Origin: Companilactobacillus ginsenosidimutans
GTDB taxonomy: Bacteria > Bacillota > Bacilli > Lactobacillales > Lactobacillaceae
Direction: 5' to 3'
Length of the DNA: 64,000 nucleotides
NCBI RefSeq assembly: GCF_001050475.1
Contig: NZ_CP012034.1
Span: 1,612,001-1,676,000 of the forward strand
Part shown: positions 42,137 through 51,344 of the stretch, piece after piece
Numbering within the stretch: position 1 is the first letter of the stretch
How the letters are laid out: each line of letters opens with the position of its first letter
Notes under the pieces: generated by a model
Database searches by the model: none
Seen by the model: only the letters and a program-made list of their open reading frames with translations
What the model was told of the DNA's origin: nothing
Position numbers and translations under genes: made by a program

Positions 42137-43054
42137 ATGCAAGCTATTTTACAAGAGTCCTTTAACGGTATCGAAGATTTGAAAATCAGAAACGTCGTCG
42201 AACCCAAGATTTCACCTTTTACGGCTTTAGTGGAAACGAAATTCACACCTGTTTTGCCTTACGATTGGCGAACCGAACTTGGAGAGCTGCAAGCAATTCG
42301 TCCAGTCAAACTTCCGTTCACCATCGGTTACAGTTTCAGTGGCATCGTCAGGGGCACCGGCGCTTTAGCAAGCAAAAGTTTAATAGGGAAAAATGTTATC
42401 GGTGTGTCACAGTCTGGTACTTCTCAACAATTCAATCGTGTGTTGGTATCCCCTATTTTGTTCACTTTGCCTGATAATGTCAGTTTGGCTGAGGGTGCAA
42501 CAATCTTCGGTGGGGCAGATGCGGCATTGAGCGCTGTTAGAAAAATTCATGCAGGATCAGGCGATACGGTTTTAATTACTGGTGCATCCGGTGGTGTCGG
42601 AACTTACATGATCCAATTTTTGAAGATGCGAAACGTCAAGGTCATCGCTTTGGGACATCCCCAAAATAAAAATTTCCTACTAGGAATTGGAGCCGATGAC
42701 TTTATCGACTACACTTCTGACATAGATAGACATCTACAGGATCATCCAGAAATAAATAAAGTGTTAGATACAGCTGGAAGACCTGAACTACTTTCAACAA
42801 TCTCACAAAATTTGAACAATCTTCAAATCATATCTTTATCCCTACCAAATTTCCGAACGGCAAAAATAAATCAATCTTTTTCATTCACACAAGGTCCAAT
42901 TATGCCGAGTGATTACAAGAAAATAATTGCTCAACTTGCTAACAATGAATTACATGCCTACATTCAAGAAGTTTTCAATTTCAGAGACGTCATTGCCGCT
43001 CAAAATAAATCCAAAAACTCACATTCGTCTGGAAGAATCTTACTACAATATTAG
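42137..43054 (+). CDS. Zinc-independent medium-chain dehydrogenase/quinone reductase
   Basis: 305-residue NADPH-dependent oxidoreductase of the MDR superfamily. GYSFSGIV, LPDNVSLAEGATIFGGADAALSAV, the cofactor motif ITGASGGVGTYMIQF and an NADP-type domain after it are visible; zinc-binding cysteines are absent. The substrate is unknown; family members reduce quinones or enones. Start ATG 42137 has GGAGG eight bases upstream. It is followed 14 bp later by a small membrane protein gene in the same transcript. Confidence 0.85.
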   Translation: MQAILQESFNGIEDLKIRNVVEPKISPFTALVETKFTPVLPYDWRTELGELQAIRPVKLPFTIGYSFSGIVRGTGALASKSLIGKNVIGVSQSGTSQQFNRVLVSPILFTLPDNVSLAEGATIFGGADAALSAVRKIHAGSGDTVLITGASGGVGTYMIQFLKMRNVKVIALGHPQNKNFLLGIGADDFIDYTSDIDRHLQDHPEINKVLDTAGRPELLSTISQNLNNLQIISLSLPNFRTAKINQSFSFTQGPIMPSDYKKIIAQLANNELHAYIQEVFNFRDVIAAQNKSKNSHSSGRILLQY

Positions 43055-43068
43055 AGAGGAACACCATT

Positions 43069-43227
43069 ATGCCTTGGTTATTATTATTAACAGATATAAC
43101 AAGTAATTCATTTATTCATCAGGCTTTCTACTTATTATTTGGAACTTTCATCACCGCTTGGATTGTCCGAGCTGTATTCATAGTCTGTCTAGTATTGTTT
43201 ATTTTGAAAAAATTGAATATAAAGTAA
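43069..43227 (+). CDS. 52-residue membrane peptide
   Basis: Small frame starting MPWLLLLTDITSN, with two hydrophobic segments (AFYLLFGTFITAWIV; AVFIVCLVLFIL) and a basic end KKLNIK. GAGGAACACCATT precedes the ATG, and a terminator overlaps its stop, supporting expression as the second gene after the oxidoreductase. Function unknown. Confidence 0.6.
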   Translation: MPWLLLLTDITSNSFIHQAFYLLFGTFITAWIVRAVFIVCLVLFILKKLNIK

Positions 43228-43228
43228 A

Positions 43229-43261
43229 GCTGCAATTAAATTAATAATTGCAGTTTTATTT
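43229..43261. terminator. Bidirectional terminator between convergent genes
   Basis: CTGCAATTA / TAATTGCAG with a 6-base loop, T-rich in the plus direction. Confidence 0.75.
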
Positions 43262-43546
43262 GTTTAGATATTTTTTCAAATCTTCTACATTAGTAAATTC
43301 AGGTATGTCATCAGGAATTATTCCCAAGTCCTTTGCTTCTGCCTCGACCATAGCTATCCTCGTTACTCTATTTGGAATCTCTTCTGGCATAACAATTTCA
43401 AAGGGAACTTTGTTTTGAATTACAAATTGTTCAGCAGCAAGCTTCATATAATCTTCAAAGCTAAGACCAATCTCACCAAGGTGGATATCTAGTTCTTGTT
43501 TAAGTTTGTTATCTAATCTGATTGTTATGGATGTTAAACTCATCAT
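43256..43546 (-). CDS. RelB/DinJ-family antitoxin, orphan
   Basis: 96 residues: SLTSITIRLDNKLKQELDIHLGEIGLSFEDYMKLAAEQFVIQ is a RelB/DinJ ribbon-helix-helix start, with KVPFEIVMPEEIPN matching the usual PFE.. segment. A YafQ-type toxin would be expected next, but the minus strand runs directly into a terminator and a convergent gene. The toxin therefore seems lost or absent. Start ATG 43546 follows AGGAAGTGAGA. Confidence 0.75.
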   Translation of the reverse strand: MMSLTSITIRLDNKLKQELDIHLGEIGLSFEDYMKLAAEQFVIQNKVPFEIVMPEEIPNRVTRIAMVEAEAKDLGIIPDDIPEFTNVEDLKKYLNK

Positions 43547-43678
43547 TCTCACTTCCTTTGTATACGTCATAACGATAACACATAAGACAACTACTTAGGT
43601 TAAGTAATTGGTCTAAATGGTTATAACTCAACAATCGTGTTATCATTGTAATAATAATTTTGAAGGGATTTGATTGCC

Positions 43679-43726
43679 ATGCGTTTTATGCGCTTAAGAA
43701 GTTTTAATAAGTACACACATAAATAA
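43679..43726 (+). CDS. hflX leader peptide with MRLR motif
   Basis: 15-codon frame encoding MRFMRLRSFNKYTHK, preceded by GAAGGGA eleven bases upstream and lying 175 bases before the hflX start. It contains MRLR, the residues at which the macrolide-sensing ErmD leader peptide stalls ribosomes. Codons 6-9 (43696-43701, AAGAAG) can pair with CTTCTT at 43788-43793, as an attenuator would require. Expression has not been shown. Confidence 0.5.
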   Translation: MRFMRLRSFNKYTHK

Positions 43727-43729
43727 ACG

Positions 43730-43883
43730 GAGCCGTGGCGTATATCCGGGTTTTGCTAAGTATGCGGAAACGCGTAACAAAACTCAGCTTCTTCCGCTTA
43801 ACAGCACAAGTCACGATATCCACAGTACGGATATTGTGACTTCTGTGTTAATGCTCGGAAGCTTAACGAGTTCTGTCACGCTC
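43730..43883. repeat. Structured element in the hflX leader (diverged family member)
   Basis: 154-base structure closed by GAGC.GTG (43730-43737) with CACGCTC (43877-43883). Hairpin A is at 43808-43842: AAGTCAC, G, ATATCC, 7-nt loop, GGATAT, T, GTGACTT, again 35 nt with the exact family geometry. A second hairpin pairs GTTTTG with CAAAAC (43750-43784). CTTCCG / CGGAAG extends hairpin A. It ends 8 bases before the hflX ribosome binding site, so it could control hflX translation or transcription. Confidence 0.65.
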
Positions 43884-43901
43884 TGATATTTGGAGGCAAA
43901 T

Positions 43902-45188
43902 TTGGAAGACTTAAATAATACTAAAGAACGAGTTATCATTGCGGGTGTTAGTCACCTGCAACCTGACTTTGACTATACTATGGAAGAACTTGGTTCATTG
44001 GTGGTCGCTAATAACATGGAAGTTGCTGATGTTATTAAGCAAAACGCTGATTCTGTCAGTGGTGCTACTTACTTTGGAAAAGGTAAGGTTACTGAGATTG
44101 CTGAAATTGCTAACGCTGATGATGTTACTACCATTATTTTGAATGATGAACTAACTCCTTCCCAAATTCGTAACTTGGAAAAAAGCACTAAGCTTTCTTT
44201 CATGGACCGAACTGAATTGATCTTGCAAGTGTTCTCGAATCGAGCTCACACTAAGCAAGCTAAACTACAAGTTGAAATTGCTAAATTGCAATATCAACTT
44301 CCAAGAATTCACCCATCAGGAAATCCACTGGATCAGCAATCATCATCTGGTGGCCTTGCTAACCGTGGTGCTGGTGAAACAAAACTAGAAATGGACCGTC
44401 GTGTCATTCGTAAACGTATCGACTATCTCAGAACTCAATTAAAGGCCGTCGACAAAACTATCGATGTTCAAAGTCGTCGCCGCACCAATACCACTGTTCC
44501 ACTAGTTTCCTTAGTTGGTTATACCAATGCCGGTAAATCAACAACTATGAACGGATTACTCAATTTCAACAAAGACGATTCCGAAGACCGTAAGGTTTTT
44601 GAAAAAGATATGTTATTCGCAACCTTGGATACTAGTGTCAGAAAAATTGATCTGGAAGATAATACTAGTTTCCTCCTATCTGATACAGTTGGATTCGTCA
44701 GCAAGCTTCCCCATAACTTGATTGAATCATTTAAAACAACTTTGAAAGAAGCTGCCGATGCTGATTTACTAATTCAAGTTATCGATGTTTCTGATGAACA
44801 CTGGCGCAATATGATAGAAGTAACTGAAAAAACTTTGAACGAAGTTGGTGTAAAAGGCAAACCTATGATTTATGCCTTTAACAAAGCTGACTTGAAGCCA
44901 GGACAACAATTTCCAATGATCGAGGGAGATAATATTTATTATTCAGCGATTGATAAAGAATCAATTGCTAAATTAGTAGATTTGATTAAATTAAAGCTTT
45001 TCGCTAATTATGAAGAAGTAACTTTAATGATTCCCTATAAAAATCAAAAAATTGCTGAGGAAATCCTTAGAAATACTCAAATCATTTCCAAAGATTTCAC
45101 CAATGACGGTTCACTTCTAACCGCTAAACTCAGTCCTGAACAAATCAATAACTACAAAGGATTCGTACAAGAAAAAGCCCCTGAATAG
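43902..45188 (+). CDS. hflX: GTPase HflX
   Basis: 428-residue ribosome-associated GTPase that splits stalled or drug-bound ribosomes. The N-terminal HflX domain contains TYFGKGKVTEIAE; a coiled segment carries SSGGLANRGAGETKLEMDRR; the G domain has G1 GYTNAGKST, G3 DTVGF and G4 NKAD. The start is TTG 43902 with GGAGG five bases upstream; a TTG at 43890 overlaps this site. In Listeria, HflXr confers macrolide-lincosamide resistance and is induced through its leader, a parallel to the upstream leader peptide here. Confidence 0.93.
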   Translation: MEDLNNTKERVIIAGVSHLQPDFDYTMEELGSLVVANNMEVADVIKQNADSVSGATYFGKGKVTEIAEIANADDVTTIILNDELTPSQIRNLEKSTKLSFMDRTELILQVFSNRAHTKQAKLQVEIAKLQYQLPRIHPSGNPLDQQSSSGGLANRGAGETKLEMDRRVIRKRIDYLRTQLKAVDKTIDVQSRRRTNTTVPLVSLVGYTNAGKSTTMNGLLNFNKDDSEDRKVFEKDMLFATLDTSVRKIDLEDNTSFLLSDTVGFVSKLPHNLIESFKTTLKEAADADLLIQVIDVSDEHWRNMIEVTEKTLNEVGVKGKPMIYAFNKADLKPGQQFPMIEGDNIYYSAIDKESIAKLVDLIKLKLFANYEEVTLMIPYKNQKIAEEILRNTQIISKDFTNDGSLLTAKLSPEQINNYKGFVQEKAPE

Positions 45189-45199
45189 GAGCTTTTTTA
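45172..45199 (+). terminator. Terminator overlapping the hflX stop
   Basis: AAAAAGCCCCT / AGGAGCTTTTTT with a 4-base loop; the TAG stop lies in the 3' arm. Confidence 0.7.
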
Positions 45200-45270
45200 T
45201 TTTGTATTTTTTCTGATGATTAGCTACAATATTAATTGTCAAGAATTAGAATTATTTTAATCAAAAAGTA

Positions 45271-45298
45271 TTGTCATTAATTTTAAGGAGAGTATTCT
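45271..45298 (+). promoter_or_regulatory. Candidate promoter for the opp operon
   Basis: TTGTCA at 45271-45276 and TATTCT at 45293-45298 with a 16-base spacer, about 30 bases upstream of oppA. Confidence 0.35.
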
Positions 45299-45328
45299 TA
45301 AAAGTATGTATGTCACAAGGGGGAAAAT

Positions 45329-46963
45329 ATGAAAAAGAAGAAGTATCTGTTAGCGCTGATACCACTATTCGGTATCGTCCTAATGTTATCCGGATGCGGT
45401 TCTGCCACTGAAAAGGACAGTAAAACTACCTTGTCAATCAGTTCATCTGACGTCATCGCCTCGATGGATTCGTCAATCAATACCGATGTTATTGGTGGAC
45501 AAGGTTTAACTAATACAATGGATGGTTTATACCGTTTCGATGGTAAAAAATTAAAACCAGCCGTCGCCAATAGTATGGTTGAGCCAACTAACGATGGTAA
45601 AACTTATACTTACAAATTACGTCATACTAAGTGGTCAAACGGCAAACCCGTTACCGCTGGGGATTTCGTTTATGCATGGCGAAGAACAGTTGATCCAAAG
45701 ACAGCATCTCAATATGCCTATATTTTCTCAGGTGTAAAGAACGCCGACGACATTAGTGCTGGTAAAAAGCCAGTCAATTCACTTGGGGTGAAAGCATTAG
45801 ACAAATATACTCTCCAAGTTCAACTTTCTGACCCAATTCCTTACTTTAACCAACTGATGGCCAATGCTACTTTCTTTCCACAGTACAAACCTGCAGTTGA
45901 AAAAGCTGGCAAACAATATGGACTAAACAGTGCTGGTATGGTCTTTAATGGACCTTTCAAGCTAGTTAACTGGCACGTTTCAGATAATAGTTGGACTCAA
46001 GTTAAAAACAACAAGTTCTGGGACGCTAAAAGCGTTAAGTTGAAGAAAGTTCAATACTACGTATACAAGGATCCAAACACTGGACTCAATTTGTATGATT
46101 CAAATCGTATCAATCGTCTAGAAAAAATTGGTGGTGACACTGCTCGCCAAGTTTCCGGATATAAAACTTTCTCAAAAGATAAATTTGCTTCTACTTTCTA
46201 TATTGAAATGAACCGTAAGAAAGATCCTTTCTTTAATAATGAAAATATTAGACGTGCTATTAGTCTTTCATTTAACCGTACACAATTAAACAAGAATGTT
46301 CTTGGTAACACTGCTGGATTTACTTCAACACTAATTCCATCAGGAATGTCTTACAATCCAAAGACTGGTGTCGACTTTACTAAAGACCCTGCCATCAAAC
46401 CACTTGCTTCATACAGTGATTACAACCAAAAGCTTGCTACAAAGCTTTGGAAGAAGGGTCTCAAAGAAACCGGTCAAAAGAACTTATCATTCACACTTCT
46501 TGGTGATGATACTGATACAGCTAAGAAACAAAATGAATATATCCAAGGTCAAATGGAGAAAAACTTACCTGGTTTGAAATTGACATTAAATAACGTTCCT
46601 TTCAAATCACGTTTAACTAAATCTACAGATGGTGACTTCGACATGGTTGTTACAGCCTGGAATGCCGATTATCCAGATCCATATTCATTCTTACAATTAT
46701 TCGAGACTGGGAATGCTCAAAATAACGGTAAATATTCTAACAAGAAATTTGACGAATACGTTAAGAAGAGTGCCACAGTCGATGCCAACAATAAAGACGC
46801 TCGTTGGAATGACCTAGTTCAAGCAACTAAGATTTTAACTGAGGACCAAGGTGTCGTTATGTTGTATCAATACTATCAAGCTAACTTAACACGTCCAAAC
46901 GTTAAGAATTATCGTGTATCACCAAACGGAATGTATAACTTAGTTACGGCTTACAAAAATTAA
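45329..46963 (+). CDS. oppA: Oligopeptide-binding lipoprotein
   Basis: 544-residue extracellular peptide-binding protein. Its signal peptide ends in the lipobox LSGC (Cys23). The SBP family 5 signature is seen in KTYTYKLRHTKWSNGKPVTAGDFVYAWRR and MVFNGPFKLVNW. It delivers peptides to OppBCDF, the chief nitrogen supply of lactic acid bacteria in protein-rich media. First gene of the operon oppABCDF, with GGGGGAAAAT before ATG. Confidence 0.95.
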   Translation: MKKKKYLLALIPLFGIVLMLSGCGSATEKDSKTTLSISSSDVIASMDSSINTDVIGGQGLTNTMDGLYRFDGKKLKPAVANSMVEPTNDGKTYTYKLRHTKWSNGKPVTAGDFVYAWRRTVDPKTASQYAYIFSGVKNADDISAGKKPVNSLGVKALDKYTLQVQLSDPIPYFNQLMANATFFPQYKPAVEKAGKQYGLNSAGMVFNGPFKLVNWHVSDNSWTQVKNNKFWDAKSVKLKKVQYYVYKDPNTGLNLYDSNRINRLEKIGGDTARQVSGYKTFSKDKFASTFYIEMNRKKDPFFNNENIRRAISLSFNRTQLNKNVLGNTAGFTSTLIPSGMSYNPKTGVDFTKDPAIKPLASYSDYNQKLATKLWKKGLKETGQKNLSFTLLGDDTDTAKKQNEYIQGQMEKNLPGLKLTLNNVPFKSRLTKSTDGDFDMVVTAWNADYPDPYSFLQLFETGNAQNNGKYSNKKFDEYVKKSATVDANNKDARWNDLVQATKILTEDQGVVMLYQYYQANLTRPNVKNYRVSPNGMYNLVTAYKN

Positions 46964-46983
46964 TAGGGAGTTGGGGAAATAAC

Positions 46984-47916
46984 ATGGCTAAATATATTCT
47001 CAAAAGAATTCTTTACTTGTTCCTGACCCTTTTCATTATTGCTTCCGTCACCTTCTTCTTGATGAAACTATTACCTGGTACACCGTTCACTAACCAGAAT
47101 CGTCTTTCACCAGGTCAGTTGAAGATCGTTAAAGCGCAATATGGATTGGATCAACCTGTTTTCATTCAATACCTTCGTTACATGGGTGGACTATTCCAAG
47201 GAAACTTGGGAACTTCATACCAATTTAACAACGAACCTGTTACACAATTAATCGGTCAAAGACTTGCTCCATCAATGCAAATTGGTGCTCAAGCTATGAT
47301 TCTTGGTACAGTTTTAGGTATCCTTCTAGGTGCCGTTGCTGCTATCAGAAAAAACACTTGGGTTGATACATTAGCAACTTTCATTTCAATTTTAGGATTA
47401 TCAATCCCTTCATTCGTGTTGGCTGTTTTGCTTCAATTCTATCTAGCTTTCAAATGGCACATTTATCCAGTTGCTCTTTGGGATAACTTCCAATCAAGTG
47501 TCTTGCCAACATTAGCTTTGGCAGCTCTACCACTTGGTAATGTTGCTCGTTTCATGCGTACCGAAATGGTTGATGTTATGAGTAGTGATTACATTGAATT
47601 AGCAAAATCCAAAGGTAATTCAAATTGGCAAGTTGTTACAAAACACGCTTTGCGTAACTCATTGATTCCAGTTGTAACTATCATCGGACCAATGGCCGTA
47701 TCAGTTATGACCGGTTCAATGGTTGTTGAAAATATCTTCTCAATTCCTGGTATCGGGGAACAATTCGTCAAATCAATCACAACTAACGATTACCCAACAA
47801 TCATGGGACTAACAATCTTCTATTCATTCCTTTTGATCTTAGTAATCTTGATTGTCGATATTTTATACGGATTCATTGATCCAAGAATTAGATTAGGAAA
47901 TGGGGGTAAAGAATAA
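46984..47916 (+). CDS. oppB: Oligopeptide ABC transporter permease
   Basis: 310-residue permease with six hydrophobic segments and the N-terminal KYILKRILYLFLTLFIIASVTFFLMKLLPG typical of OppB/DppB. The EAA-type loop ELAKSKGNSNWQVVTKHALRNSLIPVVT is present. Its stop overlaps oppC by one base (TAATG). It forms the membrane channel with OppC. Confidence 0.94.
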   Translation: MAKYILKRILYLFLTLFIIASVTFFLMKLLPGTPFTNQNRLSPGQLKIVKAQYGLDQPVFIQYLRYMGGLFQGNLGTSYQFNNEPVTQLIGQRLAPSMQIGAQAMILGTVLGILLGAVAAIRKNTWVDTLATFISILGLSIPSFVLAVLLQFYLAFKWHIYPVALWDNFQSSVLPTLALAALPLGNVARFMRTEMVDVMSSDYIELAKSKGNSNWQVVTKHALRNSLIPVVTIIGPMAVSVMTGSMVVENIFSIPGIGEQFVKSITTNDYPTIMGLTIFYSFLLILVILIVDILYGFIDPRIRLGNGGKE

Positions 47917-48938
47917 TGGAACAAGTTCCAAAAATCGCCAAAGATAAATTTAAACTACTTAAAAAAGACGATCATGCAGATCAAGAAAAACTTGGAACAC
48001 CTTCACTGACTTACCTTCAAGATGTTCGTCGTCGACTATTCTCAAACAAAGTAGCAACAACATGTTTAATTTTGTTGGGAATCATCGTCTTGATTTCAAT
48101 TTTCGCACCAGTTGTCGCACCACAAAATCCTAATGAACAAAAAGTTGAGTACTCAAACTTGCCACCTAAGATTGGTAATTTGAATATTCCCGGATTCAAC
48201 GGTATGCAAGACATGGGCGGCAAAAAAGTTGACGCCTATAAAGAAGTTGGCGCACCTAAAGGTACTTTCTTCATCCTAGGTACTGATTACTTAGGTCGTG
48301 ACCTACTTTCAAGAATTATTTATGGAACTCGTCTTTCACTTATCGTTGCCGTTCTAGCAACTCTAGTTGACTTGATAATCGGTATTCCATACGGGATTAT
48401 CTCCGGTTGGAAAGGTGGAAGGACTGATATTATTCTTCAGCGTATCGTTGAAATCATTTCTTCAATCCCTAACCTAATCGTAGTTATTTTAATGATGATC
48501 ATTTTAAAACCTGGTCTAACATCAATTGTTATTGCGATTGCCTTGACCGGATGGGTCACGATGGCCAGATTGATCCGTGCTCAGACGTTCCAGTTGAAAG
48601 AACAAGAATATGTTCTCGCAGCTAGAACGTTGGGTGAATCATCCACAAAGATTGCTACAAAACATTTGATTCCAAACTTATCTTCAACAATTATTATTCA
48701 AACAATGTTCACTATTCCCAATGCCATTTTCTTCGAAGCTTTCCTAAGTTTCATCGGTATTGGTATCCCCGCTCCAAACGCCTCACTTGGTACTTTGCTA
48801 TCTGATGGTCAAAAAGCCTTCAGATTCCTACCATATCAAATGTGGGCACCCGCAATAATTTTATCAATCATCATGATTGCTACTAACCTTCTAGGTGACG
48901 GACTTCGTGATGCCTTTGATCCACAATCATCTAACTAA
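47916..48938 (+). CDS. oppC: Oligopeptide ABC transporter permease
   Basis: 340-residue permease with a long cytoplasmic N-terminus, the OppC-type insertion between TM1 and TM2 containing LGTDYLGRDLLSRIIYGTRLSL, and the EAA loop LAARTLGESSTKIATKHLIPN. The heterodimer partner of OppB. oppD begins 11 bp downstream. Confidence 0.94.
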   Translation: MEQVPKIAKDKFKLLKKDDHADQEKLGTPSLTYLQDVRRRLFSNKVATTCLILLGIIVLISIFAPVVAPQNPNEQKVEYSNLPPKIGNLNIPGFNGMQDMGGKKVDAYKEVGAPKGTFFILGTDYLGRDLLSRIIYGTRLSLIVAVLATLVDLIIGIPYGIISGWKGGRTDIILQRIVEIISSIPNLIVVILMMIILKPGLTSIVIAIALTGWVTMARLIRAQTFQLKEQEYVLAARTLGESSTKIATKHLIPNLSSTIIIQTMFTIPNAIFFEAFLSFIGIGIPAPNASLGTLLSDGQKAFRFLPYQMWAPAIILSIIMIATNLLGDGLRDAFDPQSSN

Positions 48939-48949
48939 GGAGAATAGTT

Positions 48950-49999
48950 TTGGAAAAAATACTAGACGTAAAAAACTTACATGTAGACTTTTCAACCTAT
49001 AACGGTACAGTCAAAGCTATTCGTGGCGTTGATTTTCATCTAAATGACGGTGAGACTCTTGCTATTGTTGGTGAGTCCGGATCAGGTAAATCAGTTACAG
49101 TTCGTTCAGTTTTACAATTATTAGCTTCAAACGCCAAGATTAGCCAAGGAGAAATTCTCTATCACGGCGAGGACCTATTAAAAAAGTCTGAAAAGGAAAT
49201 GGACAACCTTCGTGGAAATAAAATTTCGATGATATTCCAAGACCCTATGACTTCTCTAGATCCAACAATGACAATTGGTAAGCAAGTTGCAGAACCACTT
49301 TTGATTCACAATGAAATGTCAAAAGCCGACGCAATGAAACGTGCCGAAGAAGTTTTGAGATTAGTTGGTATTCCTAATCCTAAAGCTAGAATGAAAGACT
49401 ACCCTCACCAATTTTCAGGTGGTCAACGTCAGAGAATTGTTATCGCAATCGCTATCGTTGATTATCCAGAAATTTTAATTGCTGATGAACCAACCACAGC
49501 GCTTGATGTTACTGTTCAAGCTCAAATCATCGACTTGTTGCGTGAGCTTCAATTAAAAATTGGTACATCCATCATCTTTATCACCCATGACCTTGGTGTT
49601 GTGGCTGGTATTGCTGACCGTGTAGCAGTTATGTATGCTGGTAAGTTTGTTGAATACGGAAGTGTTGACGAAGTCTTCTACGATCCACAACATCCCTATA
49701 CTTGGGGACTTTTGGATTCAATGCCTACCCTCGACACAAGTACACAAAATCGTTTGAACTCAATTCCCGGAACACCACCTAACTTATTGCATCCACCAGT
49801 TGGTGACGCATTTGCACCTAGAAATGCCTATGCCATGGAAATTGACACTGAAGAGCAACCACCATTCTTCAAAGTTTCAAAAACGCATTATGCTGCAACT
49901 TGGTTGTTGCACCCTGATGCACCAAAAGTTACACCACCTGAATCAATCCAAAAGCGTTTTGAAAAATATCAATCAATGATTGGAGGAGACGTTAAATAA
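48950..49999 (+). CDS. oppD: Oligopeptide ABC transporter ATP-binding protein
   Basis: 349-residue ATPase: Walker A GESGSGKS (residues 41-48), signature [15 protein letters not shown], Walker B ILIADEPTTALDV, and the C-terminal oligopeptide domain with PGTPPNLLHPPVGDAFAPRNAYAM. The usual cluster of cysteines seen in many OppD C-termini is absent. TTG start at 48950 with AAGGAG eight bases before. Its stop overlaps the oppF ATG. Confidence 0.94.
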   Translation: MEKILDVKNLHVDFSTYNGTVKAIRGVDFHLNDGETLAIVGESGSGKSVTVRSVLQLLASNAKISQGEILYHGEDLLKKSEKEMDNLRGNKISMIFQDPMTSLDPTMTIGKQVAEPLLIHNEMSKADAMKRAEEVLRLVGIPNPKARMKDYPHQFSGGQRQRIVIAIAIVDYPEILIADEPTTALDVTVQAQIIDLLRELQLKIGTSIIFITHDLGVVAGIADRVAVMYAGKFVEYGSVDEVFYDPQHPYTWGLLDSMPTLDTSTQNRLNSIPGTPPNLLHPPVGDAFAPRNAYAMEIDTEEQPPFFKVSKTHYAATWLLHPDAPKVTPPESIQKRFEKYQSMIGGDVK

Positions 50000-50928
50000 T
50001 GGCTGATGAAAGAGAACCTATCGTTCAAGTTAGAAACCTCAAACAATATTTCAACATCGGTAAACCTAATGAAGTTAAAGCTGTCGATGACGTCTCCTTT
50101 GATATTTATAAAGGCGAAACCTTTGGTCTAGTTGGTGAATCCGGTTCTGGTAAGAGTACAACTGGACGTAGTATTATCCGCTTGTACAACCCAACTAGTG
50201 GAGAAATTTTGTTCAAAGGTAAAGATATTAGCAAGATCAAAAATCACAGCAGCCAGATGAAAGATTTCCGCCGCGACATGCAAATGATTTTCCAAGACCC
50301 TTACGCATCTTTGAACCCTAGAATGAAAGTTAAAGACATTATCGCTGAAGGTTTGGACATTCACGGTATTGCTAAAAATGATGATGAGAGAACACAAAGA
50401 GTTGAAGAGTTACTCGACATGGTTCATTTGAATCCTGAACATATGACTAGATACCCTTATGAGTTTTCTGGTGGTCAGCGTCAAAGAATTGGTATCGCCA
50501 GAGCTTTAGCTGTTGATCCCGAGTTCATCATCGCTGATGAACCAATCTCAGCACTTGATGTGTCTATCCAAGCTCAAGTTGTTAACTTGATGCAAGATAT
50601 CCAAAAGGAACGCGGTTTGACTTATATGTTTATCGCCCATGATTTGTCGATGGTTAAATATATTAGTGACCGTATTGCTGTTATGTACAGCGGCAAAATC
50701 GTTGAGTTGGCTGACTCGGATGAGATTTACAACCATCCACTTCACGCTTACACTCAGAGTCTTTTATCGGCTATTCCTGTTCCTGATCCTGAGATCGAAA
50801 AGACTCGTCGTCGTATCGATTTTGATCATTCTAAGCATTTCAATGATGCTCAGCATTTCCAAGAGGTTCTGCCTGGGCATTGGTTGTATTGTGACGATGC
50901 TACTGCAGCATCGTATAAGAACAACTAA
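49999..50928 (+). CDS. oppF: Oligopeptide ABC transporter ATP-binding protein
   Basis: 309-residue ATPase with Walker [10 protein letters not shown], signature [16 protein letters not shown], Walker [14 protein letters not shown], and the C-terminal peptide-transporter extension ending GHWLYCDD. Pairs with OppD. Last gene of the operon; a structured element (50955) and a terminator (51167) follow. The 604-base gap to thiW holds these plus the TPP riboswitch. Confidence 0.94.
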   Translation: MADEREPIVQVRNLKQYFNIGKPNEVKAVDDVSFDIYKGETFGLVGESGSGKSTTGRSIIRLYNPTSGEILFKGKDISKIKNHSSQMKDFRRDMQMIFQDPYASLNPRMKVKDIIAEGLDIHGIAKNDDERTQRVEELLDMVHLNPEHMTRYPYEFSGGQRQRIGIARALAVDPEFIIADEPISALDVSIQAQVVNLMQDIQKERGLTYMFIAHDLSMVKYISDRIAVMYSGKIVELADSDEIYNHPLHAYTQSLLSAIPVPDPEIEKTRRRIDFDHSKHFNDAQHFQEVLPGHWLYCDDATAASYKNN

Positions 50929-50954
50929 ATTTTAGGTTATTGCGGTTCACTGCC

Positions 50955-51114
50955 GTTCTCCGGGTAGGTTCGGCGGTGGCTGGAACGCTGTGAGCCGATT
51001 TTGAGGTTTTTCACAAACCGAAAAATCTCAAAACTCGACTTTGTTGTAAACGAGGCCTTTGCCTCGTCAACAACAACGCCACGGCTGAGCCACCGGCGAA
51101 CCTACCCTGCGAAC
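50955..51114 (-). repeat. Structured palindromic element, copy 4 (reverse orientation)
   Basis: 160-base palindrome. The outer stem GGGTAGGTTCG.CGGTGGCT (50962-50981) pairs with 51088-51107 with one mismatch, plus GTTC/GAAC outside. Hairpin A is at 50999-51033 (TTTTGAG, 1x1, TTTTTC, 7-nt loop, GAAAAA, 1x1, CTCAAAA; 35 nt) and hairpin B at 51039-51075 (TTGTTGT ... ACGAGGC stem ... ACAACAA). On the minus strand it shows CTCAGCCGTGGCG, linker AGTCGAG and CACAGCGTTCCAG, matching copies 1 and 3. Confidence 0.82.
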
Positions 51115-51166
51115 TAGTCAACAGCAAACTTCTAAAATTAGCAGTTCTTAAACCTAACCACAGTTC

Positions 51167-51212
51167 AATAGCCACATTCCGACTAATTCAGTTGGAGTGT
51201 GGCTATTTTTTT
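51167..51212 (+). terminator. Terminator after the opp operon
   Basis: AATAGCCACATTCC / GGAGTGTGGCTATT with a 13-base loop and T-run. Confidence 0.85.
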
Positions 51213-51344
51213 ATTTCACTTCTTTTTTTATTTCCCTAATTTAACAATCTTATTAATAATTACTGTATTCAATTTATTGTATTTCATAAATTATCATGAG
51301 ATATACGTTAAACATGATATACTGATATCACAATTGAATACGAA

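Noticed and set aside
45306-45332. 8-codon frame (MYVTRGKI) overlapping the oppA start as ATGA
   Set aside because: The nearest Shine-Dalgarno is 15 bases away and the frame shows no arrest-like or regulatory codons; probably chance.
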